DNA of 58,960 bases from Castellaniella sp041677825 (GCF_041677825.1 NZ_JBAYPG010000023.1:1-58960); one strand, 5' to 3'. Numbered from the stretch's first letter, positions 34,464-43,083 are shown. Notes: generated by a model from the letters alone, not told the origin. Program-made: numbers and translations.

Positions 34464-35348
34464 TTATTGGCGGCCCGGCCACGGGCCTGCTGCAAGATCG
34501 ACAGCCGAAGGGCCTGACAGCGAGCCACCGCCTGCCGCGGGCGCCCGCACCCGAGCCTGACCGGTGGGCTGCGCAGCGGCCTGGGGGCCGGTGCTGCCTG
34601 GGCTGTTGATGCTGGCGCCAGAAAGACCTGGACCAGCCTGGGCTGCCGCGAGAAAATGGTACAGATTACGGATCAGCATGGCTGTTGCGCCCCAAATGAA
34701 ATGGGGGCCCCAGCGGATCGAGTAGTAGCAGCGGCCCTCGCCATACTGCACCTGCATGCGATGCAGCACATGCCGTGCCGGATCCATGAGCACGGCCAAG
34801 GGCACCTCGAAGACCTCTGCAACCTCTGACGCATCGGGCATGACCCGAAAGCCCGGCAGCAGTTCGCCCACGATGGGTGTCATGAGGAACCGGGTCGTGG
34901 TCAGCAGACTGGGCTGGGCGCCCATGACACGCACATACTGACGCTCGATGCCGATTTCCTCACGTGTTTCACGGATTGCCGCATCGACGGGCCCCGGATC
35001 GGTGGGTTCGATGCAGCCCCCGGGAAAGCTGACCTGCCCGGCATGGTGATGCAGATGTTCGGCCCGACGGGTCAGCAGGACGTGCAGGCCATCGACGCGC
35101 GGCACCAGGGGCACCAGAACCGCCGCCTGGCGAGCCGCCTGCCCGACATCGCCGGACACATCGAAATCGCGGCTGAACAATGGTTCGATCTGCCAGGACA
35201 CCGGTCGTTTGAACGCCTGGCGAATGTGTTCCAATTGCAGGCTTGCAGGCGGCAGGGCGGGCAATGGGCTGCTGGGCACCACAGGCTGTGTGGCCGGGTC
35301 GAACCCGTGCTCGTGCCTGACTGAACGAGCCTGGATCAGCTGCGACAT
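34464..35348 (-). CDS. Nudix hydrolase, CoA pyrophosphatase (NudL)-like
   Basis: The 294-residue protein contains the Nudix box with GGCIEPTDPGPVDA then REEIG and the preceding VPLVPRVDGLHVLLTRRAEHL typical of CoA pyrophosphatases (UPF0035-like HHHAGQVSFPGG). It would cleave CoA to 4'-phosphopantetheine and ADP. The start at 35348 (MSQLIQ) follows the domain boundary. The last 60 residues are an odd low-complexity tail rich in Ala, Gly, Pro and Gln, absent from typical members. Confidence 0.85.
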   Translation of the reverse strand: MSQLIQARSVRHEHGFDPATQPVVPSSPLPALPPASLQLEHIRQAFKRPVSWQIEPLFSRDFDVSGDVGQAARQAAVLVPLVPRVDGLHVLLTRRAEHLHHHAGQVSFPGGCIEPTDPGPVDAAIRETREEIGIERQYVRVMGAQPSLLTTTRFLMTPIVGELLPGFRVMPDASEVAEVFEVPLAVLMDPARHVLHRMQVQYGEGRCYYSIRWGPHFIWGATAMLIRNLYHFLAAAQAGPGLSGASINSPGSTGPQAAAQPTGQARVRAPAAGGGSLSGPSAVDLAAGPWPGRQ

Positions 35349-35378
35349 GGCATCCTGAAAAAGACGGCCGCAAAACGC

Positions 35379-35399
35379 AAAAAGCACCCTGACGGGTGC
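35379..35399 (-). terminator. Rho-independent terminator after rplS
   Basis: A perfect 6-bp stem, GCACCC at 35384-35389 with GGGTGC at 35394-35399 and a TGAC loop, is followed on the minus strand by five T (35379-35383). It lies about 27 bp past the rplS stop, so rplS transcription ends here. Confidence 0.85.
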
Positions 35400-35425
35400 C
35401 TTGTGCACGAATGCCCCAAGCGGGA

Positions 35426-35797
35426 TCAGACGGCCTTGCGGACCAGCTTTTCCTTGATGCGGGCTGACTTACCCGTGCGGCTACGCAGGTAGTACAGTTT
35501 AGCACGCCGCACCGCGCCGCGACGCTTGACCTCGATGCTGGCGATTTGTGGCGAATACAGCTGGAACGTGCGTTCGACCGATTCGCCGGATGACATCTTG
35601 CGTACGGTGAAGGCTGAGTTCAGGCCACGGTTGCGGCGGCCGATGACCACGCCTTCGTACGCCTGCACGCGCTTGCGCGTACCTTCGACCACGTTGACGT
35701 TGACGACCACGGTATCACCCGGGCCAAAATCCGGCAGGCTGCGCCCCTGCATGAGGCGGGCGATTTCTTCTTGCTCTAGCGTTTCGATGAGATTCAC
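35426..35797 (-). CDS. rplS: 50S ribosomal protein L19
   Basis: The 123-residue protein matches L19: NLIETLEQEEIARL, FGPGDTVVVNVNVVEGTRKR, QAYEGVVIGRRNRG, ERTFQLYSPQIASIEVKRRG and the end RTGKSARIKEKLV. It lies at the 30S-50S interface. The start is GTG at 35797 with GGAG seven bases upstream; the frame is open farther upstream, but that part is repeat-rich and not L19. The usual partners rpsP, rimM and trmD are not upstream. Confidence 0.95.
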   Translation of the reverse strand: MNLIETLEQEEIARLMQGRSLPDFGPGDTVVVNVNVVEGTRKRVQAYEGVVIGRRNRGLNSAFTVRKMSSGESVERTFQLYSPQIASIEVKRRGAVRRAKLYYLRSRTGKSARIKEKLVRKAV

Positions 35798-35917
35798 AAT
35801 GGGCTCCAGGGCATCTTGGACCGATGGCGTTGTTGGATACGATATGGCCAGGCCAGAGGATGCAAAGCCAAGCATTATACACGCAAAACCAGGCCGGCCC
35901 AGCAGCCTGCACCCACC

Positions 35918-36047
35918 CAGCCACCAACCCGAAGCCACCCAGCCACTAACCTGAACCCATCCAGGCGCAACCTGAACCCACCCAAGCGGCAGCCCGAAGC
36001 CACCCCGAGGCAGCCCGAGCCCACCCGGGCCGCTGCCCGAGCCCGCC
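35918..36047. repeat. Minisatellite: six imperfect 21-22 bp tandem units
   Basis: Units begin at 35918, 35940, 35962, 35983, 36005 and 36026, with lengths 22, 22, 21, 22, 21 and 22. Each ends in a form of CCACC and has a central CCCGAA or CTGAA; a partial unit precedes the first. Units 2 to 4 share AACCTGAACCCA-type cores, units 5 and 6 share AGCCCGA. No coding function is evident, although the minus strand is open across it. Confidence 0.85.
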
Positions 36048-36054
36048 GGGTCGG

Positions 36055-36288
36055 CTAGAAGCCGGCCGCCACCCCGAGCCACAGCGTGGCCGGCACCATG
36101 GCGGCCCAGAGCAGAACCATGATGACATCGGCCAGACCCTGACGCGCCAGGCGCCACCACCGCCCAGCCGCGCTGGCCTTCGCCGATGCATGCCTTGCGG
36201 GCCTGCGGTGCTGCCGTGCCCCGCCGTGCGCGGACGGCCCCGGTGATGCCCTGGAAAACCGTACCGGACTGATGCCTGCCCTGACCAT
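36055..36288 (-). CDS. Possible small membrane protein
   Basis: The 77-residue reading starts at an ATG at 36288 with AAGGGGG six bases upstream, a good ribosome-binding site. It has a basic, Ala/Arg-rich first half and one C-terminal hydrophobic helix (about residues 52-75: LADVIMVLLWAAMVPATLWL). It would be tail-anchored. I recognise no family, and GC-rich DNA opens such frames by chance, so this is a candidate only. Confidence 0.4.
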   Translation of the reverse strand: MVRAGISPVRFSRASPGPSAHGGARQHRRPARHASAKASAAGRWWRLARQGLADVIMVLLWAAMVPATLWLGVAAGF

Positions 36289-36328
36289 GGATACCCCCTT
36301 GCAAGCCGCCTGCCCTGCAGGGGCGACA

Positions 36329-36372
36329 GCACTGTGTTTGTGTACAGCACATACTGTACACAAACACAGTGC
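36329..36372. repeat. Perfect 19-bp inverted repeat with a 6-bp loop
   Basis: Arm 36329-36347 (GCACTGTGTTTGTGTACAG) is perfectly complementary to 36354-36372, with CACATA between. It lies 53 bp past the acyl-CoA dehydrogenase stop and 41 bp before the possible small gene. No T-run follows on either strand, so it is not a standard terminator. It could be an operator, a transcript-end stabiliser or a mobile-element remnant. Confidence 0.9.
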
Positions 36373-36424
36373 ATCTTGCAAGGCTTGCCTGAATGCTGCT
36401 CAGGGCGCCATCCACAGCACCGGG

Positions 36425-38206
36425 TCAGAGTGCCCGGCCGTCCCCAATGGCCGAGGCCAATGCCGCCGCGCGCGGCAGCACATGAATGGCATAGGCCTGC
36501 GCCGTATGCAGTTTTCGGGCATGGAAGGCGTCATCCGGGGTGTCTGCCAGCACCTGCGCAGCCACCTGGGCAGCGCGGGCCAACTGCCAGCCCGCGTGTG
36601 CAGTACCTGCCAGCATCAGACAGGGTACGCTGCCGGCAAAAACGGCCCGCACATCTTCGCCCACGGTGCCCAGCACAAAATCCACGGCCTGGTCATAGGC
36701 AGCGGCGGCGCCCTCGAGGCGCTGGGCGATCAGGTGCAACCCGGCGGCATGGGGCCCTGAGACAGCCCGCAGGGCCGCAACCGTGTCACGCATCCCCGCA
36801 ATCTGGCCGCGCGCGACGGCACCGCCATCGCGTACCAGTTTGCGGCCGATGAAGTCATTGGCCTGTATCGCCGTGGTGCCCTCATAGATGGGCAGGATAC
36901 GGGCATCGCGATAGTACTGGGCCGCCCCGGTTTCTTCGATATACCCCATGCCGCCATGCACCTGCACCCCCAGCGAGGCCACCTCGACGGCCGATTCAGT
37001 CGAGTAGCCCTTCACGATGGGCACCAGGTATTCGTAGATCGCCCGGCACTCGGCGCGTGTCCGGGGATCCGGTGCGTGGCGTGCACGATCATTCAGCCCG
37101 GCCGCCACATAGGCAACGGCCCGGGTACCTTCAGCCAGGCCACGCATGATGGCCAGCATGCGGGCCACATCGGGATGCCGCTCGATGGGCACGGGGCCTG
37201 CAGACCCTTCGGGGGGACGGCCCTGAATGCGCTCGGCCGCATACGCGGCCGCGTGCTGCAGCGCGCGCTCGGCCACGGCAACGCCCTGGATGCCGACGGC
37301 AAACCGGGCGGCGTTCATCATGATGAACATGTATTCGAGCCCGCGGTTTTCTTCACCCACCAGGTAGCCCACTGCGCCACCGGTGTGCTCGGCGTCGGCG
37401 CCATACAGCAGGACCGCGGTCGGGCTGCCGTGAATGCCCAGCTTGTGCTCGAGCGAGGCACAGACGAGATCGTTGCGCGCCCCCAGCGAACCATCGGAGC
37501 CGACCAGAAACTTGGGCACGATGAACAGCGAAATCCCTTTCACCCCGGCTGGCGCATCCGGGGTGCGCGCCAGCACCAGATGGATGATGTTCTCGGCTAC
37601 GTCATGATCCCCCCAGGTGATGAAGATCTTCTGGCCGGTCAGTCGGTAGCTGCCGTCGGGCGCACGCGCAGCGCGTGTATTCACGAGCGCCAGATCAGAG
37701 CCCGCCTGGGGCTCGGTGAGATTCATGGTGCCCGTCCAGCGGCCCTGGATGAGCGGCGGAATGAACAAGGCCTGCTGTTCGGGCGAACCGACCAGCGACA
37801 GGGCCTCGATGACGCCATCGGTGAGCATCGGGCACAGGGCAAAGGCCAGGTTGGCTGCGTTGAGGTTTTCGGCGGCCGCTGCGGCCACCATGTGGGGCAG
37901 GCCCTGGCCGCCATACTGCACATCGTGAGGCAGGCCCTGCCAGCCACCCTGGGCATAGGCGGCGAAAGCCGCCCTGAAACCCGGTGATGTCGTGACCCGG
38001 CCCGCTTCGCAGTGCGCCGGATGCAGATCCCCCACGCGATTCAGCGGGGCGATCTCCTGCTCGACGAAACGGGCATTCTCCTCGAGTACGGCCTGGACCA
38101 GATCTTCGGATACCTCTTCGAAGCCGGGCAGGGACAGGGCCCCGGGCAGGTCGGCCAGGGAATGCAGGACAAAGTGGATATCCTGCAAGGGAACCTGATA
38201 GGTCAT
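36425..38206 (-). CDS. Acyl-CoA dehydrogenase with extended C-terminal domain
   Basis: The 593-residue flavoprotein has the ACAD middle motif MNLTEPQAGSDLALV, KIFITWGDHD, RDARILPIYEGTTAIQ with the Glu expected as catalytic base, and an additional C-terminal four-helix region after residue 470. This is the 3-methylmercaptopropionyl-CoA dehydrogenase (DmdC)-like class, about 590 residues. It oxidises an acyl-CoA and hands electrons to ETF, encoded immediately upstream. The acyl substrate is unknown. Confidence 0.9.
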   Translation of the reverse strand: MTYQVPLQDIHFVLHSLADLPGALSLPGFEEVSEDLVQAVLEENARFVEQEIAPLNRVGDLHPAHCEAGRVTTSPGFRAAFAAYAQGGWQGLPHDVQYGGQGLPHMVAAAAAENLNAANLAFALCPMLTDGVIEALSLVGSPEQQALFIPPLIQGRWTGTMNLTEPQAGSDLALVNTRAARAPDGSYRLTGQKIFITWGDHDVAENIIHLVLARTPDAPAGVKGISLFIVPKFLVGSDGSLGARNDLVCASLEHKLGIHGSPTAVLLYGADAEHTGGAVGYLVGEENRGLEYMFIMMNAARFAVGIQGVAVAERALQHAAAYAAERIQGRPPEGSAGPVPIERHPDVARMLAIMRGLAEGTRAVAYVAAGLNDRARHAPDPRTRAECRAIYEYLVPIVKGYSTESAVEVASLGVQVHGGMGYIEETGAAQYYRDARILPIYEGTTAIQANDFIGRKLVRDGGAVARGQIAGMRDTVAALRAVSGPHAAGLHLIAQRLEGAAAAYDQAVDFVLGTVGEDVRAVFAGSVPCLMLAGTAHAGWQLARAAQVAAQVLADTPDDAFHARKLHTAQAYAIHVLPRAAALASAIGDGRAL

Positions 38207-38257
38207 GACATCGTCCTCATGATGGACACAGAATGAGCGGTATCGGGGCCGGCGGCC

Positions 38258-39187
38258 TCAGAGCGCCTTGGTCAGTTCGGGAATCACCTCGAAGAGATCC
38301 GCGGCCAGGCCATAGTCGGCAATGCTGAAAATGGGCGCATCGGCATCCTTGTTGATGGCCACGATGACCTTGGAATCCTTCATGCCGGCCAGGTGCTGGA
38401 TGGCCCCGGAAATACCCACCGCAATATACAGCTGGGGCGCCACGATCTTGCCCGTTTGCCCCACTTGCCAGTCGTTGGGCGCATAGCCGGCATCGACAGC
38501 CGCGCGCGAGGCACCCAGTGCGGCGCCCAGCTTGTCGGCCAGCGCTTCGAGCATCTTGAAGTTTTCAGCGCTGCCCAGCGCGCGGCCACCCGAAACGATC
38601 ACCGAAGCCGAGGCCAGTTCGGGCCGGTCACTCTTGTGCACTTCGCTGCCCACGAAAGCCGATTGCCCGCTGTCGGCGACCGCGTCAACCGGAACGATCG
38701 CCGCCTGGCCCCCACTGGACGCGACGGGATCAAACGCCGTGGTGCGCACCGTGATCACCTTGACGGCATCGGCCGTCTGCACCGTCGCCAGTGCGTTACC
38801 GGCGTAGATCGGCCGTGTGAAGGTATCCGCCGCCTTGACCTCGATGATGTCGGAGACCTGGGCCACATCGAGCCTGGCCGCCACACGCGGGGCCACGTTC
38901 TTGCCCGAGACGGTGGCCGGGAAAACGATGTGGCTGTACCCCTGTGCAATGGCCAGGACCTGGGCTGACAGGTTTTCAGCCAGGGCATGTTCGAGCGCGG
39001 GCCCGTCGGCGTGCAGGACCTTGGCAACGGATGCCGCCTGGGCCGCCTGTTCGGCCACGGCCTGTGACCCTGAACCGGCCACCAGCACGTGGATGTCTTC
39101 ACCCATCTGGGCGGCTGCCGCAACGGCGCAGAGCGTAGCGGCCCCCAGTTGGGCGTTGTCGTGTTCAGCTATAACCAGAATGCTCAT
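38258..39187 (-). CDS. etfA: Electron transfer flavoprotein alpha subunit
   Basis: The 309-residue protein has the alpha-subunit FAD domain ASVIVSGGRALGSAENFKML, DAGYAPNDWQVGQTGK and LYIAVGISGAIQHLAGM. It binds FAD and passes electrons from acyl-CoA dehydrogenases to ETF-ubiquinone oxidoreductase. It starts immediately after the etfB stop and lies 51 bp before the acyl-CoA dehydrogenase gene, making a three-gene operon. Confidence 0.95.
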   Translation of the reverse strand: MSILVIAEHDNAQLGAATLCAVAAAAQMGEDIHVLVAGSGSQAVAEQAAQAASVAKVLHADGPALEHALAENLSAQVLAIAQGYSHIVFPATVSGKNVAPRVAARLDVAQVSDIIEVKAADTFTRPIYAGNALATVQTADAVKVITVRTTAFDPVASSGGQAAIVPVDAVADSGQSAFVGSEVHKSDRPELASASVIVSGGRALGSAENFKMLEALADKLGAALGASRAAVDAGYAPNDWQVGQTGKIVAPQLYIAVGISGAIQHLAGMKDSKVIVAINKDADAPIFSIADYGLAADLFEVIPELTKAL

Positions 39188-39937
39188 TCAGACCACCTTT
39201 GCTTCGTTCTTGAGTTTGTCGACCAGCGTCGCCACATCGGGCACCATGACCCCCCCCTTGCGTGCGGGTGGCTCGGTGACCTCGAGCGTCTTCAGGCGCG
39301 GCGTGACATCCACCCCCAGGTCTTCGGGCGAGACCGCATCCAGTGTCTTTTTCTTTGCCTTCATGATGTTGGGCAGCGTGACATAGCGGGGCTCGTTCAG
39401 GCGCAGGTCGACCGTGATCACCGCCGGCAGCGACAGATCCAGGGTTTCCAGCCCGCCGTCGATTTCCCGGGTGACCTTGACACGATCACCCGACACTTCG
39501 ACCTGGCTGGCATTCGTGGCCTGGGGCCAACCCAGCAGGGCCGCCAGCATCTGGCCGGTCTGGCTGGCGTCGTCGTCGATCGCCTGCTTGCCCAGCACCA
39601 CGAGTTGCGGCGCTTCTTTCGCGGCCAGCGCGGCCAGCAGCTTGGCGACGGCCAGCGGCTGGAGCTCGGCCTCGGATTGCACCAGGATGCCCCGATCGGC
39701 GCCAATGGCCATGGCCGTGCGCAAGGTCTCCTGGCATTGCGCCACACCACAGGACACCGCCACGACCTCGGTGGCAATGCCTTTCTCCTTGAGCCGGACC
39801 GCCTCTTCGATGGCGATTTCATCGAATGGGTTCATGGACATCTTGACATTGGCGATGTCCACCCCTGTGTGATCTGATTTGACGCGCACCTTGACGTTGA
39901 AGTCAACCACGCGCTTGACGGGCACCAAGACCTTCAT
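39188..39937 (-). CDS. etfB: Electron transfer flavoprotein beta subunit
   Basis: The 249-residue protein begins MKVLVPVKRVVDFNVKVRVK, has NPFDEIAIEEAVRLKEKG and the beta signature VTREIDGGLETLDLSLPAVI with YVTLPNIMKAKKK. It binds AMP structurally and pairs with EtfA. GGAGG precedes the ATG at 39937. First gene of etfB-etfA-acyl-CoA dehydrogenase. Confidence 0.95.
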   Translation of the reverse strand: MKVLVPVKRVVDFNVKVRVKSDHTGVDIANVKMSMNPFDEIAIEEAVRLKEKGIATEVVAVSCGVAQCQETLRTAMAIGADRGILVQSEAELQPLAVAKLLAALAAKEAPQLVVLGKQAIDDDASQTGQMLAALLGWPQATNASQVEVSGDRVKVTREIDGGLETLDLSLPAVITVDLRLNEPRYVTLPNIMKAKKKTLDAVSPEDLGVDVTPRLKTLEVTEPPARKGGVMVPDVATLVDKLKNEAKVV

Positions 39938-40007
39938 CGAGCAACCTCCAGAATGGAAATGAAACAGAACAGGCCGGCGAGCCCCTGCTGCAGTGCAAGC
40001 TGCTGCA

Positions 40008-40931
40008 TCAGTAGCCCCCCAGAACCTTGAGATGGGCCACTACGCTGCGGCCCAGGGCGGAACAGTCATAACCGCCCTCGAGAAAACTGATGATACGCCC
40101 GCCCGCATACTGCCCGGCAATCCGGACCAGTTGCGCAGTGATCCAGGCATAATCGGATTCGACCAGCATGAGGCCGCCCATGTCGTCTTCGCGATGCGCG
40201 TCGAACCCGGCCGAAACCAGGATCAATTGTGGCTCGAACGCAGACAGGGCCGGCAGCCAGTGATCGGCCACCAGCGCCCGGATGACATCCCCGCCCGAAT
40301 AGGCAGGCACCGGAATGTTCACCATGTTGGGCCCCGGATTCTCGGCATGCAGATCCGGAAACAGCGGGTGCTGGTAGAAACTGCACATCAGCACCCGCGA
40401 ATCGTGCAGGAAAACTTCTTCGGTGCCATTGCCATGATGCACGTCGAAGTCCACGATGGCCACACGCGACAGGCCATGATGCTCGAGTGCATGGCGCGCA
40501 GCCACCGCGATATTGTTGAAGAAGCAGAACCCCATGGCCTGCCCCGGGCGGGCATGGTGCCCCGGTGGACGCACCGCACAGAACGCCGTACGTGCATGGC
40601 CCGCCACGATCTCGTCGACTGCGGTCAGGCCGGCACCCGCGGCGGCCCGGGCAGCGGACAGGGTATGGGGGTTCATCAGCGTATCGGCATCAATGGGATA
40701 GTAGCCATGAGCGGGGCTGCGCTGCTGAAGATAGCCCAGGTAATCGGACCCATGCACCCGGAGCACATCGGCCGCAGAGGCTTCGCGGGCATCGACATGC
40801 CGAAGGAAATCCATCAGGCCGCTGGCCACCAGCTGATCGGCGATGGCATCCAGGCGCCTGGGCGACTCGGGATGCCAGTCTCCCATTTCATGCAGCCTGC
40901 AAGTGGGATGGGTAATATACAGTGTCTCCAT
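40008..40931 (-). CDS. Histone deacetylase-like (acetylpolyamine amidohydrolase-type) enzyme
   Basis: The 307-residue zinc hydrolase has RPPGHHARPGQAMGFCFFNN, DFDVHHGNGTEEVF and SAGFDAHREDD, the HDAC catalytic histidines and zinc aspartates. Bacterial members remove acetyl or other acyl groups from polyamines or small amides. The start at 40931 lies on the same CATG as a possible start of mltB. The long upstream open frame overlapping mltB is not part of the protein. Confidence 0.88.
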   Translation of the reverse strand: METLYITHPTCRLHEMGDWHPESPRRLDAIADQLVASGLMDFLRHVDAREASAADVLRVHGSDYLGYLQQRSPAHGYYPIDADTLMNPHTLSAARAAAGAGLTAVDEIVAGHARTAFCAVRPPGHHARPGQAMGFCFFNNIAVAARHALEHHGLSRVAIVDFDVHHGNGTEEVFLHDSRVLMCSFYQHPLFPDLHAENPGPNMVNIPVPAYSGGDVIRALVADHWLPALSAFEPQLILVSAGFDAHREDDMGGLMLVESDYAWITAQLVRIAGQYAGGRIISFLEGGYDCSALGRSVVAHLKVLGGY

Positions 40932-40941
40932 GAAGGCCAAT

Positions 40942-42090
40942 ATGCTCAGACCAACCCGCAATGTGCAATTCATCGCCTTGTTGTTCGTACTGGCGGGCTG
41001 TGCCACCAGCCACGGCGGCGATGCGCCCGCAGGTGGACAGCCCACCGGCGCAGCCCAACCGGCAAGCAAAAAATACCAAACATTTGATTCTAACAGAGGC
41101 GCACCTGCCCTTGCGTCAAGCCAGGGCGATTTCGTAGGCCCGGATGGGGATCTGCTGCCCGAACTGGCGGCCTTTGCACGCGACGTATCCCAGGACCGCG
41201 GGCTCCCCATGGCCAGCGTCGAGGCCCTGCTCAAAGAGGCACGCCTCAATGCCACCGCCATCCGGCTCATGGCACCACCACCGCAGGGCCGGCGGATACG
41301 GCGCGCCTGGCAGAGCTACAGGACACGCCACGTGGACCCCATCCGCATCCGCAGGGGGGTCGAGTTCTGGCAGGCCCATCAGGCCGAGCTGGATCGTGCC
41401 AGCGCGCGCACCGGTGTACCGGCGGCCATCATTGTGGCCATCATCGGCATAGAGACCGTGTATGGCCAGTACATGGGCGATCACAAGGTGCTCGATACGC
41501 TGGCGACCCTTGGATTCCGCTATCCCGACCCGCAGCGCCCCGAACGCCAGGCCCTGTTTCGCAACCAGCTGGCCGACTTGCTCGAACTGCATGTCCAGGG
41601 CCTGCTGGATGCCCGCTCGGTGCATGGTTCGTTTGCGGGCGCCATGGGCCTGGCGCAATTCATGCCCGGCAGCCTGATGCGCTACGCCGCCGACGGCGAT
41701 GGCGATGGCCGCATCGACCTGCACGGCAGCACTGCGGATGCCATTGCCTCGGTCGCGCGTTTTCTGGACATGCATGGCTGGATCAGGGGCTTGCCCGTCT
41801 TCGCGCCGGTGGACTTGCCGCAGGGCGCGCAGCGCCAGGCCCAGGAAAGCCTGGTTCCGGAAACCGACTGGGCAGCCCTGCAGGCATTGGGCGCGAAGAT
41901 CCGGCCGGGCTCGGCAACCGCCTGGGAAGCCTACCCCCTGGGGATCGTGAACCTGCGCGACGAAATCCGCGGTACGCACGATGTGCGCTGTGCCACGCCC
42001 AATTTCTTTGCGATCACCCAGTACAACCGCAGTTATTTCTACGCGGCTTCGGTGGCCGATCTGGCCACAGAAATCAGCCGGCGCATGTGA
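40942..42090 (+). CDS. mltB: Membrane-bound lytic murein transglycosylase B
   Basis: The 382-residue lipoprotein has a signal ending in the lipobox LAGC (Cys20). The catalytic Glu lies in IIGIETVYGQY and the GH103 pattern continues with LAQFMPGSLMRYA and ITQYNRSYFYA. It cleaves murein glycan strands with anhydro-MurNAc formation. ATG at 40942 has AAGG five bases upstream and gives the best signal peptide; 40930 is possible. It is divergent from the HDAC-like gene with almost no space between them. Confidence 0.9.
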   Translation: MLRPTRNVQFIALLFVLAGCATSHGGDAPAGGQPTGAAQPASKKYQTFDSNRGAPALASSQGDFVGPDGDLLPELAAFARDVSQDRGLPMASVEALLKEARLNATAIRLMAPPPQGRRIRRAWQSYRTRHVDPIRIRRGVEFWQAHQAELDRASARTGVPAAIIVAIIGIETVYGQYMGDHKVLDTLATLGFRYPDPQRPERQALFRNQLADLLELHVQGLLDARSVHGSFAGAMGLAQFMPGSLMRYAADGDGDGRIDLHGSTADAIASVARFLDMHGWIRGLPVFAPVDLPQGAQRQAQESLVPETDWAALQALGAKIRPGSATAWEAYPLGIVNLRDEIRGTHDVRCATPNFFAITQYNRSYFYAASVADLATEISRRM

Positions 42091-42093
42091 TAC

Positions 42094-43002
42094 CTAGGCG
42101 CCGAACACACCCGTGGACAGGTAGCGGTCGCCGCGATCACAGACAATGAAGACGATGGTGGCATCGCGCACCTGTTGCGCAACACGCAACGCGGCCACAG
42201 CAGCACCGGCTGAAGAAATCCCGCCGAAAATGCCTTCTTCGATGGCTAGGCGGCGAGCCATGGTTTCGGCCTGATCCTGGGTGATGGGCTCGAAGGCATC
42301 GACTGCGGCGGGCTCGTAGATGCTGGGCTGGTAGGCTTCGGGCCACTTGCGGATGCCCGGTATGTGCGCCCCTTCGGCTGGCTGGGCGCCGATGATGCGG
42401 ATGGCGGCGTTCTGCTCGCGCAGATAGGCCCCCACCCCCATGATGGTGCCGGTGGTGCCCATGGCACTGACAAAATGCGTAATGCGCCCGCCGGTTTGCT
42501 GCCAGATCTCGGGCCCGGTGGTTTCACGATGGGCCCGTGGATTGTCCGCGTTGGAAAATTGGTCGAGCACCCGGCCCCGGCCTTCGGACTGCATGCGCAA
42601 GGCGGTGTCGCGTGCGAGTTCCATACCCCCCTGATCGGCGGGGGTCAGTATGAGTTCGGCCCCATAGGCGCGCATGGCATCGCAGCGCTCTTGTGAGGAG
42701 TTGTCGGGCATGATGAGGATCATGCGGTAGCCGCGCACCGCCGCGGCCATGGCCAGTGCGATGCCGGTGTTGCCGCTGGTGGCTTCGATGAGCGTATCGC
42801 CCGGGCGGATTTCACCGCGTTTTTCGGCACCCTGGATCATGTACATGGCCGCCCGGTCCTTGACCGAACCCGCAGGATTGTTGCCTTCGAGCTTGGCCAG
42901 CACCACATTGCCGTGCTCCGTGGCTGCCCGGCCCGGCAGCCTTTGCAGGCGCACCAGCGGTGTGTGCCCGATGATGTCTTCGATGGTGAGATAGGTATCC
43001 AT
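42094..43002 (-). CDS. cysM: Cysteine synthase B (O-acetylserine sulfhydrylase)
   Basis: The 302-residue PLP enzyme has the lysine in EGNNPAGSVKDRAA, the substrate loop EATSGNTGIALA and GIFGGISSAGAAVAAL. It makes cysteine from O-acetylserine and sulfide or thiosulfate. The start at 43002 (MDTYLTIEDIIGHTPL) fits the family; the longer upstream reading does not. It converges with mltB, stops separated by 3 bp. Confidence 0.93.
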   Translation of the reverse strand: MDTYLTIEDIIGHTPLVRLQRLPGRAATEHGNVVLAKLEGNNPAGSVKDRAAMYMIQGAEKRGEIRPGDTLIEATSGNTGIALAMAAAVRGYRMILIMPDNSSQERCDAMRAYGAELILTPADQGGMELARDTALRMQSEGRGRVLDQFSNADNPRAHRETTGPEIWQQTGGRITHFVSAMGTTGTIMGVGAYLREQNAAIRIIGAQPAEGAHIPGIRKWPEAYQPSIYEPAAVDAFEPITQDQAETMARRLAIEEGIFGGISSAGAAVAALRVAQQVRDATIVFIVCDRGDRYLSTGVFGA

Positions 43003-43083
43003 GCACCAGATCATACACCGCGCCGCAGTGCATGCGGCCCGGCGTGCGTGCACGCACGGCACCGGGCCTGGCCACGCCGGGTT

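Larger units (their letters stand above)
35798..36424. other. Repeat-rich gap between rplS and the acyl-CoA dehydrogenase gene
   Basis: This 627-bp interval holds a 22-bp tandem repeat (35918-36047), a possible small gene (36055-36288) and a perfect 19-bp inverted repeat (36329-36372), each listed separately. A promoter for rplS should be here but none stands out. Confidence 0.6.

Noticed and set aside
36329..36372. Rho-independent terminator for the acyl-CoA dehydrogenase operon
   Set aside because: The stem is strong, but no T-run follows on the minus strand, so it is listed as an inverted repeat only.
35798..36415. N-terminal extension of L19 through the tandem repeats
   Set aside because: The frame is open, but the extension is repeat-encoded and L19 begins at the GTG at 35797 with its own ribosome-binding site.
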